DNA of 18,389 nucleotides, from NCBI GenBank assembly GCA_964349515.1, contig CAYGHG010000051.1:1-18389 (forward strand), read 5' to 3'. The notes under the pieces were generated by a model. It was given only the letters and a program-made list of their open reading frames with translations, did no database searches and was not told the DNA's origin. This stretch comes from CAYGHG01 sp964349515. Lineage in GTDB: Bacteria; Oederibacteriota; PGYV01; CAYGHG01. Both the position numbers and the translations under genes were made by a program. Positions 7,344 to 13,846 of this stretch are shown one piece after another; within the stretch, counting starts at the first letter, position 1, and each line of letters opens with the position of its first letter.

Positions 7344-9017
7344 TTAAGCCAGTTCCCCGTGTATCATGCTGCCAAGCGGTGCTCCCGCGGGCACCATGGG
7401 CCATACATTTTCTTCAACAGATACCACAAAATCAATCATAACCGGCCCGTCATATGCAAAAGCTTCTTTCAGCGCGCTTTCTACCTCTGACTTTTTAGTT
7501 ACCCTTATTCCCTTTGCGCCGTATGCTTCGGCAAGTTTTACAAAATCAACCGACTGCTCTATCTGCGTATGCGAATATCTCTTTCCGTAAAAGAGTTCCT
7601 GCCACTGCCTTACCATCCCAAGGAAGCCGTTGTTTAATATGGCCACCTTTACCGGCAGCTTATATTTCACAGCCGTAGCAAGTTCCTGAATATTCATCTG
7701 TATGGAACCGTCGCCTGCAACGTCAATTACCAGTTTTCCCGGATTTGCAGCCTGCGCGCCTATCGCGGCCGGCAGCCCGTATCCCATAGTGCCCAAACCG
7801 CCTGACGTCAGGAACGTGCGGGGCTTGCGGAACGAGTAAAACTGAGCCGCCCACATCTGGTTTTGCCCCACTTCAGTTGTTATTATGGTGTCATCCTTTG
7901 CAAGTTCTGAAATCTTTCTTACCACGAACTGCGGCTTGATCTCGGTGTCTGAATCCTTGAATGTGAGCGGGAACTCCTTTTTCCAGCCCTCTATCTTTGC
8001 AAGCCACTCTTTGTGCTCAAGTTTCTTTATCTCTTTAGTCATCTCCGGAAGTATGTTCTTAACCGAACCCACAAGAGGCAGTTCAGGAGTTATGATTTTA
8101 CCTATTGCCGCAGGGTCAATGTCAATATGTATGATCTTTGCGTGCGGCGCAAAATCAGCCACTTTGCCGGTAACCCTGTCGTCAAAACGCGCGCCCACTG
8201 CAATCAGCAGGTCGCACTCCTGCACCGCATAATTCGCAAACCTGGTGCCGTGCATCCCGAGCATTCCCGTGCTAAGCCTGTGATTTGTCGGAACGGCATC
8301 CATTGCCATCAGCGTCGTTGTAACCGGTATGTCGGTTTTTTCCATGAACTTAATCAGCTCTTCCGAGGAGTTGGAAAGTATCACCCCTCCTCCCACGTAC
8401 AGCAGGGGTCTTTCGGCTTTTTCTATCATCTCAACAGCTTTTTTTATCTGAAGTTTATTTCCCTCGTACACCGGCTTATAGCCGCGGTGAGAGTCCTTTT
8501 CAGGGTATTTAAAATCCGCTTCGCCTGTAAATACATCTTTCGGCAGGTCAACCACAACCGGCCCCGGCCTGCCGCTGCGCGCCACATGAAAAGCGTTTTT
8601 TATGGTCTGCGCCAGATCGGCTGTTTTCTTTACTATGTAGTTGTGCTTTACTATCGGCCTTGTAATTCCCGTGATGTCGGCTTCCTGAAAAGCGTCGTTT
8701 CCAATAAGCGAAGTGATTACCTGGCCCGTCAGCGCAACCATCGGTATTGAATCCATATACGCAGTCGCGATGCCTGTTACCAGGTTTGTGGCTCCCGGCC
8801 CTGATGTCGCGAGGCATACGCCGACTTTTCCCGTAGAACGCGCGTAGCCGTCTGCCATATGCGCCGCGCCCTGCTCGTGGCGTACCAGCACGAGATTAAT
8901 TCCCTTTTCGCTGTATATTTCGTCAAACAAAGGCAGCACAACGCCGCCCGGATACCCGAACACCGTGTCAACACCCTCTTTTTTCAGTGACTCTAAAAGT
9001 ATTTTTGCTCCGTTCAT
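7344..9017 (-). CDS. ilvB: Acetolactate synthase large (catalytic) subunit
   Basis: A 557-residue thiamine-diphosphate enzyme that joins pyruvate to pyruvate or 2-ketobutyrate. The N-terminal PYR domain has the catalytic Glu48 in RHEQGAAHMADGYAR and the SGPGATNLVTGIA motif. The central FAD-type domain spans about 190-340. The C-terminal PP domain has the ThDP/Mg signature GDGSIQMNIQEL (435-446) through LNNGFLGMVRQWQ (461-473). The frame extends 18 codons upstream to a GTG at 9071 without a ribosome site. I chose the ATG at 9017 because GGAG stands eight bases upstream and the family starts with this segment. It pairs with the adjacent ilvN. Confidence 0.96.
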   Translation of the reverse strand: MNGAKILLESLKKEGVDTVFGYPGGVVLPLFDEIYSEKGINLVLVRHEQGAAHMADGYARSTGKVGVCLATSGPGATNLVTGIATAYMDSIPMVALTGQVITSLIGNDAFQEADITGITRPIVKHNYIVKKTADLAQTIKNAFHVARSGRPGPVVVDLPKDVFTGEADFKYPEKDSHRGYKPVYEGNKLQIKKAVEMIEKAERPLLYVGGGVILSNSSEELIKFMEKTDIPVTTTLMAMDAVPTNHRLSTGMLGMHGTRFANYAVQECDLLIAVGARFDDRVTGKVADFAPHAKIIHIDIDPAAIGKIITPELPLVGSVKNILPEMTKEIKKLEHKEWLAKIEGWKKEFPLTFKDSDTEIKPQFVVRKISELAKDDTIITTEVGQNQMWAAQFYSFRKPRTFLTSGGLGTMGYGLPAAIGAQAANPGKLVIDVAGDGSIQMNIQELATAVKYKLPVKVAILNNGFLGMVRQWQELFYGKRYSHTQIEQSVDFVKLAEAYGAKGIRVTKKSEVESALKEAFAYDGPVMIDFVVSVEENVWPMVPAGAPLGSMIHGELA

Positions 9018-9081
9018 CTCATCATCTCCATATTTTTTTTTACATTCAAATTCCACTTCAGCCGGAATCACGGCTGTTTGG

Positions 9082-9131
9082 GATTTCAGATTTTTGATTT
9101 AGTTCCAAAATCCAAGCTCAAAAATCCAAAA
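9082..9131. repeat. Two 7-bp periodic repeat tracts, ilvB-ilvD spacer
   Basis: On the plus strand three heptamers of form GATTTNN (9082-9102: GATTTCA, GATTTTT, GATTTAG) are followed after one base by four of form TCCAAAA (9104-9131: TCCAAAA, TCCAAGC, TCAAAAA, TCCAAAA). GATTTTTGA (9089-9097) and TCAAAAATC (9118-9126) are exact inverted copies, so the tracts could form a weak hairpin. It lies in the 121-bp gap between ilvD and ilvB. The function is unknown. Confidence 0.6.
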
Positions 9132-9138
9132 AACTTTA

Positions 9139-10818
9139 TCAGTCTTTAAAAACAGCCCCCGTGCTGGCGCTTGTAACCATCTTGGCATAGCGCCCCAATA
9201 CACCGCCTTTTATTTTCGGTTCGGGCTGTTTCCATGCGGCTTTTCTTTTCTGCATTTCATCGTCCGTTATTTTAAGCTCAATTTTTTTAGCCGGAATATC
9301 CACCGCAATTATGTCGCCTTCCTGAACAAAGGCTATGGGGCCGCCTTCCATCGCTTCCGGGGATATGTGGCCTATGGCTGCGCCTCGCGTGCCTCCGGAA
9401 AACCTGCCGTCGGTAATCAGCGCGACATCCTTATCGAGCCCCATACCGGCGATTGCGGCGGTAGGCGCGAGCATTTCGCGCATTCCCGGCCCGCCTTTCG
9501 GGCCTTCGTATTTAATAACCACTACATCACCGGGCTGAATTTTTTTGCCGAGAATCGCGCTTTGCGCGTCTTCTTCGGACTCAAAAACCCTTGCCCTGCC
9601 CTCCCTTTTCATCATCTCCGGCGCGACAGCAGACTGCTTAACGACCGCACCCTCAGGAGCGAGATTACCGAACAGTATTACGAGCCCGCCCTGCTGCGAA
9701 TATGGCAGGGTGATATCTTTTATGACTCCGTTTCCGTTTTTTTCCGCTTTTGCTATGCTGTCCCCGAGTTTCATTCCCGTCACAGTCAGCGCGTTCAGGT
9801 TAAGCAGTTTTTTCTTTGACAATTCTTTCATCACGGCAGGGACTCCGCCGTCTTCGTCAAGATCCTGTATGTAGTGCTGAGTGCCGTCCGGCAGTTTCGC
9901 AGGCGACAACTTGCACAGGTTGGGCGTTTTCTCTGAAATGGTATTAATCCTCGCAAGGTCAAATTTCACACCCGCTTCATGCGCTATGGCAGGCAGGTGA
10001 AGTATCGTGTTGGTAGAACCGCCGAGAGCCATGTCAACAGTGAAGGCATTCTCAAACGCAGCTTCAGTAAGTATCTTAGAAGGCCTGATGTCGTGCTTGA
10101 CTATATCCATTATCTTCATGCCTGACTCTTTTGCAATACGTATCCTCGAAGAATACACCGCAGGTATCGTGCCGTTTCCGGGAAGCGCCACACCGAGAGC
10201 CTCTGTCATGCAGTTCATCGTGTTTGCGGTAAACATCCCCGAACACGAGCCGCAGGTCGGGCAGCTGGCGTTTTCTATTTCAGCCATCGTGGCTTCGTCA
10301 AGCTTGCCTGCTTTAAACTCGCCTACAGCTTCAAAACCGCCTGATATCAGGTCATAGGTCTTTTTCTTGTATACGCCTTTGAGCATGGGCCCGCCTGACA
10401 CGAAAATACAGGGTATATCAAGCCTTGCCGCCGCCATCAGCATGCCGGGGATTATTTTGTCGCAGTTTGGTATGAAAACCAGCCCGTCAAAAGGATAAGC
10501 GGTTCCCATTATTTCAGCCCCGTCGGCTATTAGTTCGCGCGACACAAGCGAGTATTTCATTCCCGCGTGGCCCATGGCGATGCCGTCGCATACGCCTATT
10601 GTCGGAAATTCCATTGGAGTTCCGCCTGCCATGCGGATGCCGTCTTTTACCGCCTGAGTTATGGTATTTAGGTGTATATGTCCGGGTATTACTTCGTTAA
10701 ATGAATTCACAACGCCTATAATGGGGCGTTTTAGCTCTTCATCAGTATATCCTATGGCCTTAAAGAGCGCCCTGTGCGGAGTTCTTTCCACACCTTTCTT
10801 CATCGCATCACTTCTCAT
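9139..10818 (-). CDS. ilvD: Dihydroxy-acid dehydratase
   Basis: A 559-residue Fe-S dehydratase that makes 2-ketoisovalerate and 2-keto-3-methylvalerate. Visible motifs are NSFNEVIPGHIHL (38-50), GVCDGIAMGHAGMKYSL (75-91), PNCDKIIPGM (117-126, cluster Cys119 and metal-site Lys121), CPTCGSCSGMF (186-196, cluster Cys192), VDMALGGSTN (261-270), KGGPGMREM (441-449) and GRFSGGTRG with the catalytic Ser474. The length fits the roughly 555-560-residue group rather than the 616-residue E. coli form. The ATG at 10818 has GAGGTG close upstream, and a second ATG five codons on has no ribosome site. It is the first enzyme gene of the operon, after a leader of about 390 bases that includes a regulatory peptide. 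Confidence 0.96.
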   Translation of the reverse strand: MRSDAMKKGVERTPHRALFKAIGYTDEELKRPIIGVVNSFNEVIPGHIHLNTITQAVKDGIRMAGGTPMEFPTIGVCDGIAMGHAGMKYSLVSRELIADGAEIMGTAYPFDGLVFIPNCDKIIPGMLMAAARLDIPCIFVSGGPMLKGVYKKKTYDLISGGFEAVGEFKAGKLDEATMAEIENASCPTCGSCSGMFTANTMNCMTEALGVALPGNGTIPAVYSSRIRIAKESGMKIMDIVKHDIRPSKILTEAAFENAFTVDMALGGSTNTILHLPAIAHEAGVKFDLARINTISEKTPNLCKLSPAKLPDGTQHYIQDLDEDGGVPAVMKELSKKKLLNLNALTVTGMKLGDSIAKAEKNGNGVIKDITLPYSQQGGLVILFGNLAPEGAVVKQSAVAPEMMKREGRARVFESEEDAQSAILGKKIQPGDVVVIKYEGPKGGPGMREMLAPTAAIAGMGLDKDVALITDGRFSGGTRGAAIGHISPEAMEGGPIAFVQEGDIIAVDIPAKKIELKITDDEMQKRKAAWKQPEPKIKGGVLGRYAKMVTSASTGAVFKD

Positions 10819-10863
10819 ATCACACCTCGTTTTTCGTATTATTATTAATATAAAATGGTTTTC

Positions 10864-10892
10864 AGTATAACAAAATCATACTTCACCTTCAA
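10864..10892 (-). promoter_or_regulatory. Possible secondary promoter directly upstream of ilvD
   Basis: Read on the minus strand, TTGAAG (10892-10887) is followed by 17 bases and TATACT (10869-10864), matching the sigma70 consensus at 4/6 and 5/6. Transcription would start near 10857, about 40 bases before the ilvD ATG and downstream of the leader structures, so it would bypass attenuation. AT-rich leaders give such matches by chance, so this is tentative. Confidence 0.35.
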
Positions 10893-10970
10893 CACCTAAT
10901 TCCCTTTAAAATCAAGGTTTTTTACGGTTTTAATGCTGTTTCACACCTTAAAAAACCTCCAAATTAGGTG
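10893..10970 (-). promoter_or_regulatory. Nested inverted repeat in the ilvD leader RNA
   Basis: CACCTAATT (plus 10893-10901) and AATTAGGTG (10962-10970) are exact 9-bp complements. Inside them AGGTTTTTTA (10915-10924) and TAAAAAACCT (10949-10958) are exact 10-bp complements. The transcript could thus fold into one long arm with an asymmetric internal loop of 3 and 13 bases and a 24-base apical loop. Alternatively the outer halves could be a pair of protein-binding half-sites flanking the possible secondary promoter. The inner left-hand U-rich arm also pairs with a segment further upstream. Confidence 0.6.
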
Positions 10971-11000
10971 CATACGCAGACATAAAAAGCCTTTTAAATT

Positions 11001-11073
11001 AAGGGGTTTTTTAGGGTTTTACCCGCTGCCTGCGCTCTTTGCCTACCCCTTTTGGGTTAGCTAAGCCGCAGGC
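11001..11073 (-). promoter_or_regulatory. Candidate attenuator segments following the leader peptide
   Basis: In the minus-strand RNA the GCCUGCG spanning leader codons 37-39 (11073-11067) pairs with CGCAGGC (11034-11028). Inside it is a hairpin CUA-A-CCC/AAAA/GGG-G-UAG (11060-11043) that begins at the leader stop codon. AAGGGGU of that hairpin (11051-11045) can instead pair with ACCCCUU (11007-11001), and GGGU/ACCC (11024-11014) forms another small hairpin. A ribosome stalled at the Val/Leu codons (11107-11075) would leave the first hairpins free, whereas one reaching the stop codon would cover them. No energy calculation was done, and I see no GC-rich stem with U-tract that is a clear terminator. 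Confidence 0.55.
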
Positions 11074-11182
11074 CGAGTACAAGTAAGACGACTACTACGA
11101 GCAGTACTGTAGAGGTAATTGCTGTGGAGGGCATAATGATAGCGCGGCTGATTGCATTTGAATTACTGCTTCCGCGTTCCAT
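11057..11182 (-). CDS. ilv-leu operon leader peptide (attenuation peptide)
   Basis: A 41-codon ORF with ATG at 11182 and TAA at 11059-11057, too short for usual gene finding. AGGAGG stands seven bases before the ATG, an ideal ribosome site. The first 25 residues contain four Ile; the C-terminal part is VLLVVVVLLVLGLRLS, so 13 of the last 16 codons are Val or Leu and 17 of 41 are branched-chain residues. All three amino acids made by the downstream operon are represented. This matches the design of ilv and leu leader peptides in enterics and actinobacteria, where stalling on these codons prevents premature termination. The hydrophobic run also resembles a small membrane helix, but position directly after the promoter and before ilvD argues for a leader. 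It lacks a long basic tail or known membrane-peptide context. Confidence 0.88.
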   Translation of the reverse strand: MERGSSNSNAISRAIIMPSTAITSTVLLVVVVLLVLGLRLS

Positions 11183-11212
11183 CACAAAGCCTCCTTTTTG
11201 AAGTGTTAATAG

Positions 11213-11241
11213 TTTATAACAGAAAGAACGTGTGTTGTCAA
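11213..11241 (-). promoter_or_regulatory. Sigma70-type promoter of the ilv-leu-asd operon
   Basis: On the minus strand TTGACA (11241-11236, 6/6) is followed by exactly 17 bases and TATAAA (11218-11213, 5/6). The start would fall near 11206, giving a leader-peptide 5' end of about two dozen bases that includes its ribosome site. The -35 box begins eight bases after the stop of the preceding gene, so the operon has its own promoter even though the upstream series runs in the same direction and shows no terminator. Confidence 0.85.
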
Positions 11242-11248
11242 ATTTATT

Positions 11249-11797
11249 TTACCTCAAAACGTATATTATCTTTTTCCCCGGCACATCGTATATCTCCATA
11301 CTGTACTCCACAGGGTACGCCGTGCTTTCGGCGTATTTTGACATTGCGGGGTATGCTTTCATTATTCCTGTCATTACTGACAGCGGGTTGTTAAACGGCA
11401 GTTCACAGGTGATTGATTTTTTCGGGGCAAGTTCTTTGACGAGAAATTTTGATTTAACCAGCTCCAGCTTTTGCTTGTCAGCTTCATTGTCAATTATGCA
11501 TCCCAACTCGCTTCTCAAATCCGTCTTTTTGACTTTTGCCGGGTCGTCAAAATAAATTCCAAAACCCCTCGTCGTCCTGATATTAAACTCTGCTATAAGA
11601 GTGTTGTATATTTTATCCTGTACTTTCGGCGCCTCTTCATACCCGCCTTTGTGTTCAAGATATACAAGCGTGTAAGGCCCTATCACCTGTTCTGATACCC
11701 TTGCCTTGGCAAATAAACCTGCGTGAAAAAGCACTGCAAAAACCAGCACAGCCACGGATGCCAAAGCTATTCCGGATATTTTGAGAATTTTTTTCAT
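11249..11797 (-). CDS. Membrane-anchored GyrI-like (small-molecule-binding) domain protein
   Basis: A 182-residue protein with one N-terminal hydrophobic segment (about 7-29), either a signal anchor or a signal peptide, so the rest is probably outside the cytoplasm. The segment VIGPYTLVYLEHKGGYEEA (38-56), the middle GFGIYFDDPAKV (78-89) and the RSELGCIID part (95-103) resemble the GyrI-like/SOUL effector-binding fold as found in AraC-type regulators, but no DNA-binding domain is present. The ligand is unknown. Its ATG overlaps the kinase stop as ATGA, so translation is probably coupled. The stop is eight bases from the ilv promoter. Domain assignment is from pattern memory and moderately sure. 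Confidence 0.65.
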   Translation of the reverse strand: MKKILKISGIALASVAVLVFAVLFHAGLFAKARVSEQVIGPYTLVYLEHKGGYEEAPKVQDKIYNTLIAEFNIRTTRGFGIYFDDPAKVKKTDLRSELGCIIDNEADKQKLELVKSKFLVKELAPKKSITCELPFNNPLSVMTGIMKAYPAMSKYAESTAYPVEYSMEIYDVPGKKIIYVLR

Positions 11798-12291
11798 TTG
11801 CTCCCCCTTTTTTCGAGTTCTTTTATTATGTATTTAACCACGTATTCAGGGCTGTATCTGACGTCAGCCTCAAGCGCGTCATCAGGTTCTTCCAGAGTTT
11901 CAAACTGGCTTTTAAGCAGCGAGGGATTTGCAAAGCCGCCCTTTCTGTGTTTGAGCCTTTTTTCCACTGTATTGATATCAGCTTTCAGATAAATTAATAC
12001 TATATCTTTTCTCGCCTGCATAAGTGTCTTTCTGTATCTTTCTCTGAGCGCAGAACAGGTTATTACGGCATTTTCTTTGAGTGCAAGCTCCAGGTCAATT
12101 ATGGATCGTATTGCAAAAATCCAGGGTTCACGTTCCTTGTCTGTGAGCGGGATTCCCTTTGACATTTTGCCCCTGTTGAATTCCGAATGGTAATCGTCGC
12201 CGTCATAGAAACGGCAGTTAAGTTTCTTGGCGAGCTTGCGTCCGATAGTTGTTTTGCCCGCGCCCATAACCCCCATAACAATATATACCAT
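11794..12291 (-). CDS. Gluconokinase-family carbohydrate kinase
   Basis: A 165-residue P-loop kinase. Seen are the Walker A motif GVMGAGKTT (7-15), FYDGDDYH (28-35), KMSKGIPLTDKEREPWI (42-58), TCSALRERYRKTL (78-90) and FANPSLLKSQFETLEEP (120-136), which together are the GntK/IdnK gluconokinase pattern. Shikimate kinase is also small and P-loop but lacks the SQFETLE-type segment. The known reaction is ATP-dependent phosphorylation of D-gluconate to 6-phosphogluconate; the actual substrate here may differ. The family usually has a His in the position before F120 (HF); here it is Gly-Phe. The ATG at 12291 follows AAGGGG, which is buried in a perfect hairpin. It overlaps the next gene by four bases. 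Confidence 0.85.
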   Translation of the reverse strand: MVYIVMGVMGAGKTTIGRKLAKKLNCRFYDGDDYHSEFNRGKMSKGIPLTDKEREPWIFAIRSIIDLELALKENAVITCSALRERYRKTLMQARKDIVLIYLKADINTVEKRLKHRKGGFANPSLLKSQFETLEEPDDALEADVRYSPEYVVKYIIKELEKRGSK

Positions 12292-12295
12292 ATCG

Positions 12296-12310
12296 AGCCC
12301 CTTTGGGGCT
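12296..12310 (-). promoter_or_regulatory. Hairpin covering the gluconokinase ribosome binding site
   Basis: AGCCCC-TTT-GGGGCT is a perfect 6-bp stem with a 3-base loop. In the minus-strand RNA its right arm contains the AAGGGG that is the only plausible Shine-Dalgarno for the kinase ATG six bases on. The stem abuts the stop codon of the upstream gene, so a ribosome finishing that gene could open it. It is too short of U residues downstream to be a terminator. Confidence 0.6.
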
Positions 12311-12636
12311 TACTCCTGACCCATATCTGCCTCAAAACTTCCGGTTCTGGAATCGTATCTTACGTATTTTGGAATCCTGTCAAGGTACTTTAATTCAACC
12401 ATCTCTTCCGCGTTGTTTGGGATTCTTCCCTCGGAGTGCCTGAATCTTGAAAGAGCCGCACGCGCGATAGTAAGATTTGCCTTTGCCGCGGCCTCAACAG
12501 CCCGCTCCTCGCTCTTTTTAAGGTTATCAGCGTACTGCGTGGCGGCATTGTCCGCTTTTTCAGGGGATGTGTTCATTCTGCTTATTACAAACCACAATGC
12601 TATTACCCCTATCAGGACTATAAGCACATTCTTCAT
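12310..12636 (-). CDS. Small membrane-anchored protein with pseudopilin-like C-terminal region
   Basis: A 108-residue protein of unknown function. An N-terminal hydrophobic helix (about 3-20, VLIVLIGVIALWFVIS) is followed by a polar Ala/Lys/Glu-rich helix (25-55), then ARAALSRFRHSEGRIPNNAEEM and YLDRIPKYVRYDSRTGSFE. The pattern of a helix, then small-residue-rich GRIPN, then LDRIP resembles the C-terminal half of GspG-type pseudopilins (GRYP...LP.DPW). The prepilin peptidase motif with Glu5 is missing, so processing as a pilin is not expected. The ATG at 12636 has AGGAGG seven bases upstream. It lies 27 bp after the MFS gene. Confidence 0.75.
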   Translation of the reverse strand: MKNVLIVLIGVIALWFVISRMNTSPEKADNAATQYADNLKKSEERAVEAAAKANLTIARAALSRFRHSEGRIPNNAEEMVELKYLDRIPKYVRYDSRTGSFEADMGQE

Positions 12637-12663
12637 TGTAAATCCTCCTTTTGTTTTATCTGA

Positions 12664-13830
12664 TTATACCACCCTTTTTCTGACCATCATAGCAAAAATC
12701 AAAAGGCCTGCGCACGCGTAAAATATACCCAGAAAAATAAAAGCATTCCCGAGGCTGCTCTTATCGGTTATAAAACCAAAAATATGGGAAAAAATGATAA
12801 AAAACAGGCCCCTTCCCATATTTGCAACAGATATGACAGTGGCTCTTATCTTTGAAGGCACCTGTTTATTGATGGCGTCAAACAACACTGGAACCGAAAG
12901 CCCGAGTATAAAGCCATTAATGAATATGAAAATTATCATTCCCGGGCTGCTTACAAGCCCGAGCAGCACAGAAAACAGGGCAAAGGGCATGAGTGCCAGT
13001 ACGGCATATTTCAGCCCTATTTTTTTTTCAATTTTGTAGGCATAAAGCGAAGCGGCCCCGCTCGCCAGAGAAATACCCGCGTGAAGAAGCCCGTACCAGG
13101 CGACCCCGATGCCGAGTTCCCTGTAATACATATAATATGCCCATATAGCAATTATCGAAGAACCGAAAACCAGCGAGTACATGAGAATGGGCAGCAGTAC
13201 TTTCGGGTGCGATGCGCAGTATTTTAAAATACCGGCTATTTCAGCGGCATGATCTGAGGTTTTTATTTTTTTTCTCGCAGGCTCTTTAAGCGTGAGCGCT
13301 ATGGGCGTCATCACCGCCATTACCGCGGCGTTAATAAAGAAAACAAGTTTTAAGTTAACCGCGCCTATAAAACCTCCGAGCGGCGCGGCTATGGAGTCTC
13401 CTATGCGCTCAAGCATTGCCGCTTTTCCTTCGGTCTTTTTGTATTCCTTCTGTTTCTTCATGTTTTTAAGGGAGTCATACATCATTGCCTGGTCGCTGCC
13501 CGAGCGCATAGCTATTGCGAGAGCGATAAAAGCCTCGGCGATTATAAAACCAACCAGCGAGCCTGAAAAAGCGTAAATCACAAGCCCGGCCGGAAAAGCG
13601 ATTGAACCCAGTATTATGGAAAAACGCCTGCCAAATACATCTGCAATGTAACCCGACGGCACTTCAAGAAAGAACATAGCGATAAAAAATGCCGACTGAA
13701 CGGTAAAAACTCCTGTCGCAGACAGCCCGTTTGCCTCGTAAAAAGGTATCAATATGGGCGCAATCATCCAGCAGGAGGTAAAAAATCGGAGAAAATACAT
13801 TTTTGGGATGTTGTTTGTTATATGGCTCAT
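12664..13830 (-). CDS. MFS transporter
   Basis: A 388-residue, largely hydrophobic protein with about 12 predicted membrane helices and a central cytoplasmic loop around residues 185-200. The segment EVPSGYIADVFGRR (56-69) between helices 2 and 3 is the MFS motif A (G-x-x-x-D-x-x-G-R-R). The substrate cannot be read from the sequence; the family context is efflux or small-solute permeases. I chose the ATG at 13830, 16 bases after the dctM stop; an upstream in-frame TTG at 13839 would add three residues. Neither start has a strong ribosome site, so translation may depend on coupling to dctM. A second transporter directly beside a TRAP system is unusual. Confidence 0.85.
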   Translation of the reverse strand: MSHITNNIPKMYFLRFFTSCWMIAPILIPFYEANGLSATGVFTVQSAFFIAMFFLEVPSGYIADVFGRRFSIILGSIAFPAGLVIYAFSGSLVGFIIAEAFIALAIAMRSGSDQAMMYDSLKNMKKQKEYKKTEGKAAMLERIGDSIAAPLGGFIGAVNLKLVFFINAAVMAVMTPIALTLKEPARKKIKTSDHAAEIAGILKYCASHPKVLLPILMYSLVFGSSIIAIWAYYMYYRELGIGVAWYGLLHAGISLASGAASLYAYKIEKKIGLKYAVLALMPFALFSVLLGLVSSPGMIIFIFINGFILGLSVPVLFDAINKQVPSKIRATVISVANMGRGLFFIIFSHIFGFITDKSSLGNAFIFLGIFYACAGLLIFAMMVRKRVV

Positions 13831-13846
13831 AATCTGCAAAAGTGCG

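Noticed and set aside
10819..11056. T-box riboswitch ahead of ilvD.
   Set aside because: No AGGGUGGNACCGCG-type T-box sequence or specifier stem is visible; the leader peptide gives a better explanation of branched-chain control.
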